From the NCBI GenBank assembly GCA_015680905.1, contig CM027384.1:70837501-70901500 (forward strand): a stretch of 64,000 bases of DNA. The letters run 5' to 3'. The notes beneath the pieces are model-generated. The model did no database searches and was not told the origin of the DNA. It saw only the letters and a program-made list of their open reading frames with translations. This document shows, piece by piece, positions 10,200 to 21,992 of this stretch (position 1 is the stretch's first letter; each line of letters starts with the position of its first letter). This stretch comes from Coptis chinensis. Its lineage: Eukaryota; Streptophyta; Magnoliopsida; Ranunculales; Ranunculaceae. The position numbers and the translations under genes are program-made.

Positions 10200-12009
10200 A
10201 AAAAAAATCACTCTCTCTCACTAAAAAAAAAAACTCTAAATCGCTCTCACTCTCACCGTTCAACACTACCGGGCACTCTCACTCTCACCGTTCAACACTG
10301 CAGCAGGTAATTCTACAAGCTTGTTTATCTCTTGTGCTTGAAATCCCTTTGTTTTTTTGATTTATAGTTGTTTTAATTCTCCAAGTTAAAAAAACAATTT
10401 CACTCTTTAGAAACGTCAAGTTACCAATTCAAGCATAAGGTTTCACAAATAACTTTTCAAAATAAACCTGGAATTTGGTAGCCTCGACTAACCTGGAATT
10501 TGGTAAAATTTAAAAGAATGGGTTCAATCTTTTCAAGTAACATGGTTAATTGTAAGGATTTTCTTCAATGCAGTTGAAACATAGCCAAAGTATTTGCATT
10601 GAATTCAGTTGCAGACTTGCAAGAGTCCTGTCCTCTCAAAACTCTTTGCGTCTCTCTCTTGCTTGCTGAACCTCCTAATGAGAGAAATGGTAAGTACATT
10701 TCTGTATCTCTGTTGATGGTGTTTGGTTTCACACTTGGTAGGCAGTAATAGCTTACTTAACGCGTTTTAATTTTTATTCACCGTTTTGGTTCGGCAAGGT
10801 AAGTTTCCTGCTAAAATGTAGTACTAAACGGTTTTGCTTTTTGATAATATGACAAAAGCATTATTGGCTAAACGGTTTTGCTTCTTTGATAATATGTGAT
10901 ATCGAGTGTATGGATGTTTGTCATCAAAATAAAATAGTTTGGCAAGATCAAGTGTTCAAGTGTGATCAAATGTGAGTCACACTAATCTTTTGGTTGAGAG
11001 TCCACCAGCTTGCAAATAAAATGGGTCTCAAGTGGTAGGGTATAATATCATATGTATACCTGTTTTACTACTAGGATGATTCGAGCTAGTCACATTGTAC
11101 TTAACCATTCATAATCAAGTGTTGGCAAAAAATGATTCTATGTGACGTGTTATAGTGGTGAAACTTTGTTATTCTTTGCAGTATAAATCTCGATTTTATA
11201 CCCTATGTTATGAAAATGCAGTAAATTTTTTATGCAATATAATTCCAAATGCACGCTAGTCACAATGTACTGTTGACAGACAGTGGTTCTGGGGAATGTT
11301 TTTTATTGCAAGACTTTATTAGTTTGTGATATTTTTATTGTTAGTTAATAGTATTGGCTTTTGAAGGTATTCAAGATTACAATCTTATAGGAATCTAAGT
11401 GCTATAGTATGTACAATCAGTCATCTTTATGTGATAGCGAAATGTTCAATCTCTAAGAGCTTCAATTGTTATTTATCAATATTTCACTTTGATGTTGTTC
11501 TCTCAATTCTGCTTTTATAATTTCACTTTCTTATCGTACACAATTATGCTTTTATAATTTGGTTAGATTTTCGTTAATTTATAATGATGTGTTATAAAAC
11601 CATGGCAGGTTTCAATTGATGTGCTACAAGTTTTTGTGGGACAATTTAGTCACTAATAACTTCCCTGCAAGCCAGTTCTTCAAGCAGTTTGACTTGGATT
11701 CTCAATACATATTAGCGAGTTGCTCCTTCATTCGAAGCCAAGGTTAGAAACACATTGTCTAAGTCTCAGCAATACGATTGTGTGTTGATATACGTAGAAT
11801 ACTATAGTGTGGTCTAGTTTTGTGTCATACCATCAGTAGAAAGAAAATGTGACACTTATTTTTATTTGTCGTAATGCCATATCATCTAGTTTTGTGTCAT
11901 ATTATAACTTGCACTTAATTTTATTTGTCGTAATGCAAGACCAATTTATTTAGTTTCATATTATAAATTATGTTTAATTTTAGTGTTAATTTATTTCTCA
12001 CCAGTTACA
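10200..12009 (+). other. Putative promoter, leader and intron region of the PMD gene
   Basis: No long reading frame is present. A pyrimidine-rich tract with the repeated phrase ctctcactctcaccgttcaa (about 10240-10300), followed by CAGCAG|GTAATTC at about 10303-10310, looks like a transcribed leader with a splice donor. The rest is AT-rich and intron-like. Transcription is not shown by the sequence. Confidence 0.4.
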
Positions 12010-13997
12010 ATGTCCGGCATTTTACACAAATTCAGAGGTAAGGGTACAAAGTCAAAAAAGTCAGGGACACCAAATGCCCCAAATCCAGAAGATGTACATG
12101 TAGGGACTTCTTATTCTGAGTTTGATCCTAGTTCTTATCAACGTGTTGTTGTAGAGGAAAGTACACACATATCCTTTACTCTTCGTGAAGGTGGTGGAAC
12201 GAAGGAAAAAGTCGGTAAGAAAGGGACTTTGGCCCCTGTTATGGAATGGTTGAGCCAAGTGAACTTTGGAGAATTTCAATTGATGCTTTAGAATGTTGGT
12301 TTTGACGTCTTTGCTCAAATTGATATTGAAAAGTCCGATAGACAGTTAGTTGAAGCAATTGTAGAGAGATGGTGGGACTCTACCCACACATTTCATTTTC
12401 CATGTGGCGAGATAGGCTTTACTCCCCTTGATTTCTCAATGCTTACGGGGTTGCGTGTTGGAGAAGGAAAGATTGTAGCTTTTGATTCAAAATATGAGTT
12501 ATTTGATGAGGCTGTCAAATATTTACCTTTTTTAACGGAGGATGAGATTTATAGTGCAAACATCAAAACCGAGTCATTTAGAGATGTATACAGCTTATGC
12601 AGTGCAAGATGATATTAATGAAAGAGAAATAGGGTTTCGTGCTTTCATGTTGTATGTTATTGGAAATGTATTGTTAGCAAATTCCCATAGCAAGGTTCGT
12701 TTGGGATATCTAGCTAGTCTCATTCAGATAGATGAGATCGGTAGTTATGACTGGGGAGGAGCCGCATATCGATTTGATTATGTCTTTGGACTTGGTATGT
12801 CGTTTTTGGCATTGGCAATGGTAGTAAAGCTGTGGTGGGGATGTGGCAAGTCATTGAGGTAGTTAAAGTTATTTATTTTTTAAATGGATTTGATTAGTTA
12901 GTTATGTGCTAATATATTTGTTTTTGTTCAGTACTGGTATTATTCCTATTTTCGAAATGGCATGCACGTTCGGATACTTGAAGAGCCCGACCAATTTCCT
13001 GCTATAAATAATTGGGGTCCAACTTACCGTCATAAGGTTGTGGGTGAAGCCCATTGTAATCTAAGTCTAGCGACGGCCAGATAGAGTCTCGTACTCGGAG
13101 TTCTATTGTATGGCTACCATGGGTAGATTCCACATGCATACGCATAAATCATCCATATGTTCGGAAAGCATTAGAGTTGACTAGTCGGCGATGCATCTTG
13201 TTTGGACCGTTAGTAAATGTCTGGTATTTAGGAGAGCGTTCGCCGCCAAGCCAAGTCTTTGGCGTTCCTTCAGTTCCTTGTGATCCCCCTTCGCATATGA
13301 ATCTTAATGGATGCTAGACTGATATATTGCTCCAATGGTACAACAGTGGCGGCATTTCTGTTGATGCCTTGATTAGGCGGGTTAGTGAAGCGACAATACA
13401 CCGACTATTGGGCTCGTGTCTCGATTGGGGATGCTTCTACCCCAACTTATAGAGGTGTGAATGTGGACTTTGTTGGTGCATCCGGTCTTAAAGAGGATGT
13501 AGGTATCTCTCACCGATGGGGGCAACCCTTAATCGCTCATCATATCCTCCATTGTCACAAGTTGAGGCAGGTTGTTACTCCCGAAGCCAATTGGGTTATC
13601 CCTATTACTTGTCGTAATGGTGAAATCTTTAATTTACATGTTCCACCAATTGACAAAGATTTGGTGCCACATCTCCTATTGATGCCAACTTGACACCGGT
13701 AAGTAAATTAAATAGTTTATTTTATTTTATTTTTTGTATCAACATTTAATTTATTTAATTATGGTATAAATTTAGGCACAATTGAAGGCGATGTTAGAGG
13801 AGGACTATATGCATGCCACGACTTCTATGGCTAGTTTTATTTGCAAAATGAATAGTGGGTTGCACTCTAGTAAGGATGATATATTGGAATACGCTCGTCA
13901 AGAATTGAATAGTCATGACATTTCATATTCTGAATATCCTGAAGTCAGACTCGGCCATCTATCTCAAGGGAGGATGTATATGTCCCTCATTTTGTAG
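12010..13997 (+). pseudogene. Plant mobile domain (PMD) protein, captured and broken
   Basis: The frame opens at MSGILHKFRGK (12010). After one stop (TAG at 12289) it continues with VGFDVFAQID, VEAIVERWWDSTHTFHFP, GEIGFTPLDFSMLTGLRVGE. It then shifts frame near 12580 to AYAVQDDINEREIGFRAF, IGNVLLANSHSKVRLGYL and IGSYDWGGAAYRFDYVFGL. Further blocks follow: YYSYFRNGMHVRILEEPDQF and AINNWGPTYRHKVVGEAH (about 12930-13080), SSIVWLPWVDSTCIRINHPY, LFGPLVNVWYLGERSPPSQ and a C-terminal part to 13997. The ERWWD-THTFH and TPLDF-MLTGL motifs are the signature of the plant mobile domain (MAIL/MAIN-related, also named serine/threonine phosphatase 7 long form-like). MAIN/MAIL proteins act in silencing and genome stability; many PMD copies are transposon-borne. 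Stops and shifts make this copy unlikely to be functional. Confidence 0.82.
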
Positions 13998-14519
13998 GTG
14001 AATCAACTGATCGGCCGTCGCGCTTACTCGAGCTCACGGGGGAGAAGGAAGTAGCAGATTATGGTTTCTATTAGTATTTCATTGTGAGTAACTTAATTTA
14101 TATATGTTTTTGTATTGGTTGAATATGTTTAAAATCATATTGATTATGTTGTGATTATGTTGTGAGTAACTTAATTTAGACTGATGTGATCAAGTCTAAC
14201 TGAAATCAAAATGTTCATTTAGAGGGTCATTCAAGTTGCCCCTCGGGATAGGTGTGTAGGGGTACCAAGCAAGTTAGGATGTCTAAATATATTGAAGCAT
14301 GTTAAACCATACCTAGAGAACAAATTTTAGAACTTGAATGCCGGAGACAATGTATTCCAAGAACTATAGTCTTGTACCAAATGCTAGCCCCCTTAATGTT
14401 CAAACCGAGAAGCTAAAGTTTTTTTCTATGAAGTGACTTCGGTGGTGTCATTTTAATATGTCGATCCGTGGTTCTCTTTTTGTTTCTGATTTCAATTATA
14501 ATGGTTTCTTCCCAATCAG

Positions 14520-15131
14520 GTTGGCCAAGATGTTGTGGCTGAACTGACCAAACCCTTGGAAAGAGAAGGTGTTGATATGCGTGTGGCTGCTCTGGTAAGT
14601 TAATGCAATTTTTTTTTGAAGTGAGCTCTTATACCACCCCAAACACATCATGACTTATCAACACATCCTAATGTCCTTTGTGGCACTTAAACCATAGCCA
14701 CGTTATGGATTTCTTTAAAAGAAATTTAGATGTTTCATATCACACTAATTTCTGTAACCTGTAAGCAGTCCATTCTACTGGAGACAGGGCTCGAACAATT
14801 ATTGTATATATTATTAGCGGTACATCGTTTTTAATGACTAGTTTGTAAAGTTTACATTGGCATTGTCTTTAGGATAACTCCTAATTATCGATAAGTAATC
14901 TAGATGTAAGGGACTTATCTTTGCCATTTTTATTTGTATTTGCTCGAAAAGTTCCATCATCTTGACAACCAAAATTGTATGTTGGCTTCTGTTTTGCAGC
15001 CACTCCTAAACACTTTACCGGGAAATATCCGAGGGGATGTTCAATTATGTTACATTGAAACTTTTCGGATGAACGGGAATGGGAAATTAAGTGCATTTTG
15101 GCGAAGGCAGTGTAGGTTCAGCCGGGGTTAG
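14520..15131 (+). other. Unrecognised exon pair inside the Harbinger element
   Basis: A block reading GQDVVAELTKPLEREGVDMR (14523-14594) ends at a good donor (CTCTG|GTAAGT). The next block after TTTTGCAG at 15000 reads PLLNTLPGNIRGDVQLCYIE then TFRMNGNGKLSAFW and stops at 15131. They could be the last exons of the PMD gene or a second captured host fragment. I do not recognise the family. Confidence 0.4.
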
Positions 15132-16333
15132 TCCGAAGTCATGAGAGAAACTAATATGAAAGAAGGAGATCTTTGTGTGTTTGAGTGATTAAGAAGAATC
15201 TTTGGTGTGTTGAGTTTATGTTTGTCATGAACTTCGAAGATCGATGATGGCACAAATGCAACTTTTTCGTATGTTAATTATGGCACTTGTTGAAGTATTT
15301 AATTTCTCGACATTTTACTTGTCCTCCGAATGTAGGAGACATTGTTCCCAGCTGATATTTGATTTTATTGGCCTCTTGTTATCTGTTTAGTTGTTACAAT
15401 ATTGTCATAAAATCATTATCATTTGTACAATCATCGGTAGGCACGGCCGCCGTTGGCTGAATTGCTCATAGGATTTGTTTAAGTCAACCTAGCACATTTT
15501 GATACACAACTTTGAAAGGTCACTTGGCCCCGACGTATCATATTGAGAGAATCACAAGTCTCCATAGAATTGTGTACTTAGCCATAATTTGAATGTATAC
15601 ATCTTGTTCACTTTAAGGTACAAATTGGTTGTGCAAAGTGCAAACCACCCTCGAAATTTGCCAATAAAACCGAAATGTGGAACAAATTATGTGTACAACT
15701 TCATTGGAATATTTGGATTGAGAGAGGTGATATCTATCACAATAGTAACAAATACTACAATAGCAGGTCCCCCAATGTACATAAAATTCACAGATGGCCT
15801 GTGCCATCATCAGTCATGTTCATGATATGCTCTTAACTTATGGTAAATATTGTCATAAAATCGTATCATTTGTACAAATGTGTTCGGTTGGGAAAAATGA
15901 TAATTATGTGTAATCTTCAAAACAACTCTGTAATTGTTACTTCATACAGTCTTACAAGAGGTTCTCAAAATTTTCATCAAAATTTTCATGGTTGTTTCAC
16001 TTTAATGAAGTTTAATCCAAGGTTCTAAACTCAAAATTTTAGAGTCGGACTCAGCAGAAGATAAGCCACTCCCTTAGAAGTAAACAAAAATACTGGGTAG
16101 TACACTTAGTACACAAAATGCTTCACTAAATTTGTTTTCACCATGTTGCTATACCATCCCAGACCAATAAAATTAAGAGACATAGATTCTCCTCTAAAAC
16201 AAATTGGTTCCTTCCGAAAATTGCAAAACCACTTTCTAAGAAGGATTCATCAGGTGAAAGCTTTGAATGGGGATGATACTCCCTCTTTTTGCAATGGCTC
16301 CAACTCATTACATCAAATTGACATAAACACATC
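15132..16333. other. Harbinger interior without visible gene
   Basis: AT-rich sequence between the cargo exons and the transposase 3' end. Only short, unconvincing ORFs occur on either strand. Confidence 0.5.
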
Positions 16334-17695
16334 TTAATTCCGATCACGCCATTCCCATAAATGGTTAATCAGACGCTGCTCTAATTCCACATGCTCGTGC
16401 CTATTATGCACATATGCCACGCGTTGCAAGACTCTACGAAATTCAGCTGAATTGGGGTTTCGGTCGGGAACAACTTCTGCTATATTAGGATTTTCAAAGT
16501 AATCATGGTTAATAATAGGTTCAGAGTCTCCATAAACGTAAGCGTTCAAATAGTTATGTCGTTCTTCCTCAACAATCATGTTATGCAAAATAATGCACGC
16601 CGACATAACATCATGGAGCACATCTTTGTCCCACAAGCGAGCTTTGCCTCTAACAATTGCAAAACGAGATTGAAGAACCCCAAATGCTCGTTCAACGTCT
16701 TTTCTATAAGATTCTTGCATCGCCGTAAAAATTTATCTCTTCTTGATTTAGGATTCCTTTTTCGCCTTCACTAGTGTAGACAATCGAGGATATATACCGT
16801 CGACCAAGTAATAACCGACAAGATAGTCCTTACCCATGAGAGAATAGTTTGCGGAGGAGGGTTAAACCTAATGTTAGTTTGTGAAAAGATTAGAGCCACA
16901 AAACATTAACATCATTATTAGTACCTGGTAAACCAAAGTAAGCATGCCATATCCACATGTCGAAAAGAAGCAACCGCCGAAGTACAAGAGAGTTGATCCA
17001 TGTCGCCCAAGATATCTTGTCCCGCCCATTCCATTGGACATGCTTGCCATGTCCAATGTATCTGATCTAGGCGCCAAGCATGCCGGGGAAAACCTCTTAA
17101 CTCAAAGAACACGGAGCAATCGGCAATGTCTTCTTCATTTGGAGATCTTAGATATTGTGCACCAAATCTCTCCACCACATGTTTGCAAAACATTTTAACA
17201 AAGGAGAGTGTTGTTGGTATCAGGCAATCTTTTAAAATATTGATCCATTGAATCAGGGCTTCCGTTTGCTAACATTTGCAATGCACACATTATTTTTCCG
17301 TGTGACGACAAACCGGGTTTATTGGTTGCATCATATTTCTTCATCCAGAAATCACTATGTTCCTTAAGACCACTCCTAATCCTCAAGAATAGGTGATCTC
17401 CATTCATTTAAATTCAAATAAAACTTCATCATATGTGGGATTGACACGAAATAATCGGCCTTTAAGAGAGCATTTCCGTTGCCCTATTACGATTCCTATA
17501 AGTGCGTCCCGGGGGGCCGGACCAATACGGAGAGTTGGTTGATTAGAGTTTTCAATGATATGAGCTCTTTGTAACAAGATTCATTTGAATTGCGAGTCGC
17601 ATTTTGGCTGTCAACACTTCTTGTTCATGCATGAAGTGTCTTTCAATACGTCGTCTTCTCTGGGAATCATAATCATTATCACTATCATAATTCAT
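16334..17695 (-). pseudogene. PIF/Harbinger transposase (Plant_tran, DDE), frameshifted
   Basis: The transposase would cut and paste the element by recognising its ends. On the minus strand a start at 17695 gives MNYDSDNDYDSQRRRRIERH, a usual N terminus. Then come FWMKKYDATNKPGLSSHGK, KIMCALQMLANGSPDSMDQY and RLDQIHWTWQACPMEW, where the D of a GSIDCMHW-like motif is kept, then a degraded GSHNDINVL region. The well-preserved C-terminal part, 16720-16334, has ESYRKDVERAFGVLQSRFA, with the catalytic E in ERAFGVLQ, and MSACIILHNMIVEEER, diagnostic of the family. At least three frameshifts or stops break it. It is divergent to ORF1 at 18184, the standard PIF arrangement. Confidence 0.88.
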
Positions 17696-18183
17696 TTTGC
17701 TAGTAAATAAATTATGGAATAAAAATTGAAAATATTAAAAATTGTGTGAGATAGCAAATTGGTTTAATTTCTTGCGAAGAGTTATGTTATATATATCTTT
17801 GGTGGAGGGGCGGAGAGTACACATGCAACATCGCGTACTCTAGTACTCTAGATAGATTACATAATTTTTTATCTTGCACACACCCCAATAAATAGATTCC
17901 ATGCATGCATGATTCATTTCAATCTTGCCCACAATTCTTTATCTTGCACACACCCCAATAATTTCTTAGATAATTCATTACAATCTTTCCCACAACCCAA
18001 TGACCCTAATCAATAGCGCATGAGACCCGAGAAAGTAAAATTCAATAATTCAATCTCGACCCTATAAAAGAATGTCTTTTCCTCTCTCGAAAGTCACATT
18101 CCCCAAACATCGAATAATATTTTATTTTTGTATTATCAATAATATTGTCTTTTCTCTCTCTCTTTCTTTCTCTTTCAAGAACA

Positions 18184-19237
18184 ATGTTAAGCGAGGATCA
18201 TCATTTAGCATTGATGAAGACACGATTATGCCAAACATGGTTGGATAATTCAATTGATTCAATTCATCGAACAAATCAATGAGGTAACATATTGTGGGAT
18301 AAAATTAAAGAACAATTTGAGAATCGAGGATGATGATCTGAGGGTTTTATAGAGGCAATGATGTATTAACTATGAGAAGTGTTACAAGTCGTTGGCAACT
18401 TATAAATAAATTACAAATAAATCAAAATTTAAAATGATTACTTTATTTCGTGGATGTTTGAATCAAGCCGAGGATATGAACAGATCAGGAACTAACGAAA
18501 TGGACATTGTAAGATATATTATATCAATTATTTAGCTAGAATATAATTGATTAAACTCAAACTATTTTTTTTTCTTTTACAGATGGAGCAAGCAAAGAAG
18601 TTGTATGTCACCAGGTCTTCAGATAATAAACCCTTCAAATTTGATCATGCGTGGTTTATTTTGAAAGACTACGAAAAATGGGCGCGCCATTCAATTCCAA
18701 CTACACCTGGTTTCTCTCAAACTAATTTTCATAACGGGTCTCCAGCTCCATTAAACGAACAAGATGGCATGGGGAACACCGATTCGATTCTTGAAATACA
18801 AAGACACTGTTCATCAAAAAGACCGGATTGTGGAAGAGACAAATCAAAAAAAAAAAAAAAGTTGATAGTCAAAATGAAACTTCTCTCAAAGAATTAAGCG
18901 ACAATCTCAACGGGTGATGGAGGCCATTGAGGCAAAGACCCGACCGTGGGAAAAAATTCTATGAAAGTGAAGCGTTTAATCCTTCAAGGATTAAACTTGC
19001 GAAAAAAAAAAATTCGTGAGACATTGGCATGGGAAAAGGAGATCATGAGCACAAATACATCGACTATGACACCTCAAGGAAAAGAATGGTACAAAAACGC
19101 GAAAGAAACAAATTTTGAAAGATCAAACTCTTTCAATTCACGGACTCCTTCAAGAAATTTGCACTTTGAAGAATAATGGAGAAAGAAAGCGATTGATTAA
19201 TTTGATTAAGAATTTTAAATGTTTCGTATATATTTGA
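18184..19237 (+). pseudogene. PIF/Harbinger ORF1 (Myb-like / NAM-associated C-terminal domain), broken
   Basis: ORF1 proteins assist the transposase in DNA binding and nuclear import. The frame begins MLSEDHHLALMKTRLCQTW with a degraded Myb/trihelix-like region (DKIKEQFENR, SRWQLINK-like words near 18290-18410). After an intron or break it continues from 18583 with MEQAKKLYVTRSSDNKPFKF and DHAWFILKDYEKWARHS, which is typical of ORF1 and of the NAM-associated domain. A Lys-rich linker and KNNGERKRLINLIKNFK close the protein at TGA 19235-19237. Single-base runs (A14 near 18850, A9 near 19003) break the frame. Confidence 0.78.
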
Positions 19238-19455
19238 TGTATTTTTAATGTATTTCTTTTTAATTTGTTGTTTTTTTTTATTTTCAATAAATGTTTTATT
19301 TAAATAATTAATTAAGTTGTTGGAATAAATTTAATCTTAAAATTGAAATTATAACAAAGAGATACAAATAAATCAAAAAAATTTAAAAGGGTAGGATAGA
19401 ATGGTAATTGCACAAATTAAGTTATTAAAAAAAAAAAAAAAAAATCAATTCTAAC

Positions 19456-19617
19456 CGCCATTGTGAGTGGCGGGTGGAAAATCATAATTGAATTCTGTAC
19501 GCCATTGTGAGTGGCGTGTAACTTATTATTTGAATTAATTCACATTCCTACCCGCCACTGGCTACGGCGTGCAACACTAATAATGATTTTTTTGATTGCC
19601 CGCCATTGGCAATGGCA
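19456..19617. repeat. Right subterminal array of CGCCA...TGGCG palindromes (4 copies)
   Basis: Palindromes near 19456, 19500, 19553 and 19601 (for example CGCCATTGTGAGTGGCG) mirror the array at the left end of the same element. The complement CGCCACTCACAATGGCG is nearly identical to the first left-end unit CGCCAGTGACAATGGCG. Confidence 0.85.
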
Positions 19618-19766
19618 ATGGATATGAGCATACGCTATAACATTAAAATTGATTTGCATGAGAAATTGGTAAAAAAATAGAGAAATTTATGAAGATAGCG
19701 TTTGCGGTATAACGTTTTAACGTACCATTGGATCACATTTTACGTTAAATTTGATGATTTGCAGCA

Positions 19767-19781
19767 CCATTGGACTTAGCC
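19767..19781 (-). repeat. Right terminal inverted repeat of the Harbinger element
   Basis: CCATTGGACTTAGCC is the complement of the left TIR with a single mismatch, followed by the TAA duplication at 19782-19784. Confidence 0.9.
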
Positions 19782-19784
19782 TAA

Positions 19785-20221
19785 CTGACCGGGAATAGAA
19801 AGTGAGTTCACTAACCGCGAAAAAAGTGAGTTCTTATCTCTTCTTCTTGGCTTCTCTCTCAAAATTGAATGTTGTTTTCTCCACTTGCTCTCTCTCACGC
19901 ACTCCGAACAGGTGAGAACTCCGAATAATGAGATTATCGTTTTCCGGGAAAGTATCGTTGCAAGCTAGCCTGCATAGTTGCAAGCATTTTTAAATTTTGT
20001 TTCAATATGTTGCTTGTGGTGAAGTTGCAATATGTTTGTTGACTCAGGTATTAGATTTTGATAAGCTTTAAGTTCAAGAGTAAGCAATGCTGATTTCTTT
20101 ATGTCAACAACATGAGGAATAGTTGGGAGTTTATTGCCTCATCAGGATAATATGATTAGAAAAGAATTATAGATAATGTTGCTTTGCAAGTTTTATAACT
20201 GACTTCTTTCTTCATTATCGC
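19785..20221. other. Intergenic sequence
   Basis: No ORF, repeat or RNA gene is recognised between the Harbinger element and the NFD4-like pseudogene. A pyrimidine-rich stretch near 19835-19905 could be an old leader. Confidence 0.4.
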
Positions 20222-20900
20222 CAAAAAAAAATAGTCGGGAGGTGTTATATCTGAACATTTGTCAGCTCTGGTATACTTTATTGGAGTTGGTCATGGAGTA
20301 ACAATTATTAACATTCTCGCACAGATTGGGATTGTGCAAGGTTCAAGTGATAAAACGATGATGTTGCCAATTTTTAGATTTTCCAATTTTGTGAGCCGTC
20401 TACTTGAAGATGTTATATCTGAACATTTGTTAGGTTCGTGCTTTCTCTTTAACATCAGCATGCTATTGTAAAGTTCCACAATCTTCAGGCGGATAATACC
20501 TTAAAATTTGCAATGTTGTTTTCCTGTCAGCTCATTTTGATTTGGTATGGTTTTATGCCTTACAGGTTTAACTGTTTAAGACAATCCATCGAACATTGTG
20601 GATGACATGCACGCAACTTGCATTGTCATAATCTTAACTTACCTCAATGTTTGCCTCAGCTCTCAGTGGAACCTTTATGCATCCACTTCTTTGCGTGGGA
20701 TCTGTTATGGGGTTCAATTCTCTGTAATGGTCCCGATTGCATCTAAGCCTTTTGGTTTTAAGCATTTCGGTGTGATTTACAACTTCATACTGTTAGGCAG
20801 TCCACTTGGTGCGCACTTTTCGTTTCAGGTGGGCTTGCTGGGTGCGTGTATGATAAAGAGGCAACAAAGCAGCAAGGGCTTAATCTGCTTAGTTCAAGTG
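20222..20900 (+). pseudogene. NFD4-like (nodulin-like) major facilitator protein, fragment
   Basis: Intact relatives are 12-helix membrane transporters of the nodulin-like/NFD4 branch of the MFS. Seen here are LVYFIGVGHGVTIINILAQI with GIVQGSSDKTMMLPIFRFSN (20259-20390), DVISEHLL, TIHRTLWMTCTQLA (about 20580-20625) and, in another frame, STSLRGICYGVQFSVMVPIA, FGFKHFGVIYNFILLGSPLG, then VYDKEATKQQGLN-like words near 20850. These follow the order of the last helices of the family. Frameshifts near 20625, 20680 and 20830 and stops show that it is dead. The word GGVISEHL occurs ahead of the block as well as within it, so a small internal duplication took place. Confidence 0.78.
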
Positions 20901-21540
20901 TAATTCTTTCTTGTATTCTTTAATTTTTCTGGTACAACAGTAACTATCAGACTGTTCGCATTAGCCAGATGCCCCAATGTAACTTCTGCATATCTCACAG
21001 AAAACATAAAAGAAACATGATAAGAACATTTATGTCAATTTTTGTATTGATACATTATATCTAATGATGAATATCATGTGCTGATATTTGAAAAGAGCAA
21101 GCTCACGTTTAGCTATCACAAAAATAATAAAAAATGAATTAGATGTACATTCAGTCTCATGAGAAATCTACGCACTCCTTCTCTAGTTTTCTGTCCTCAA
21201 CTTCACATCTTATTAACAACACATAGAGGAGTAAAAAAGGTTTCCTTGTGAATCTCGAACATGTAAAGCACGCCACTACCGCACATAAGAGAAGGAACCC
21301 CATTTAAGGGTTTCTTTAAGCCGAGCATCACAAGAGATTTCTTGTAAGTATTGGGCTGATGTTCAAAACTATAACTAAAAGTCGTATTTCGTTCTTCTGC
21401 TCATTAAGACAAGTCACGACATATCAAAAATGCAAGCTGAGGAAGATGAGTTGTAGAAGTTCTAGGACTTGAGCATTAATAGTCGGTTCTCTGATTCCTT
21501 TAAATGAACAACCTGTATCTCACAAGTAATACAAGCTAGG
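20901..21540. other. Intergenic sequence before the Tat element
   Basis: No gene is supported. AT-rich sequence runs up to the 5' LTR at 21541. Confidence 0.5.
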
Positions 21541-21987
21541 TGTAGAGGCCATATTCTTGGCATAGAAGGTTATTGGTGGTAAGTGGGCCGTAAGTAAGTT
21601 AAGATGGAGGAGACCTGATGCTGTTGATCAGGTCCGCGGAATGCCAACCGCTGGGAACTACTAGAAACTACCGCGACAGGTGGGAGGACAGATGACGCAG
21701 GATCAAGGAGGGATCAACGAAGGATAAGAGGCAGTTAGGGAAGAGATTAATTCCAACCTTTCAAACCGCCTTGACAGTGGAGAGGACGAGGAGGGATTTA
21801 TTTGGATGGAGGAGAGATGAAACGGACATGAGGCAGTAAGAGAGAGAGGGGGTGAAGGATAAAAAGGAGGAGAAGAGGAGAGAGAAGAAGAGGGGAGCAG
21901 ACCAAAGAACATATTTGATGAGAGAGAACACATTTTATTAGAGAGAACACATTTTATTTGATAACACATTTGGCGCCGTCTGTGGGG
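21541..21987 (+). repeat. 5' LTR (21541-21966) and primer-binding site (21971-21987)
   Basis: The LTR starts TGTAGAGGCCATATTCTTGG and ends TTTATTTGATAACA. A tandem AGAGAGAACACATTTTATT doublet lies just before its end. TGGCGCCGTCTGTGGGG is a primer-binding site widely seen in Tat/Athila-type plant elements. Confidence 0.9.
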
Positions 21988-21992
21988 ACGTA

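Larger units (their letters stand above)
9757..19781. mobile_element. 10-kb PIF/Harbinger DNA transposon carrying a PMD gene
   Basis: The ends are a 15-bp terminal inverted repeat, GGCTAACTCCAATGG at 9757 and its one-mismatch complement CCATTGGACTTAGCC at 19767-19781. They are flanked by a direct TAA on each side (9754-9756 and 19782-19784), the TWA duplication typical of PIF/Harbinger. Inside are the two usual genes in divergent order, a Plant_tran/DDE transposase on minus (16334-17695) and a Myb/NAM-associated ORF1 on plus (18184-19237), both broken. In addition the left half carries a plant mobile domain gene (12010-13997) and unrecognised exons (14520-15131). Both subterminal regions hold arrays of CGCCA...TGGCG palindromes. 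Autonomous PIF elements are usually 3-6 kb, so about 5 kb is extra cargo. Confidence 0.9.
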
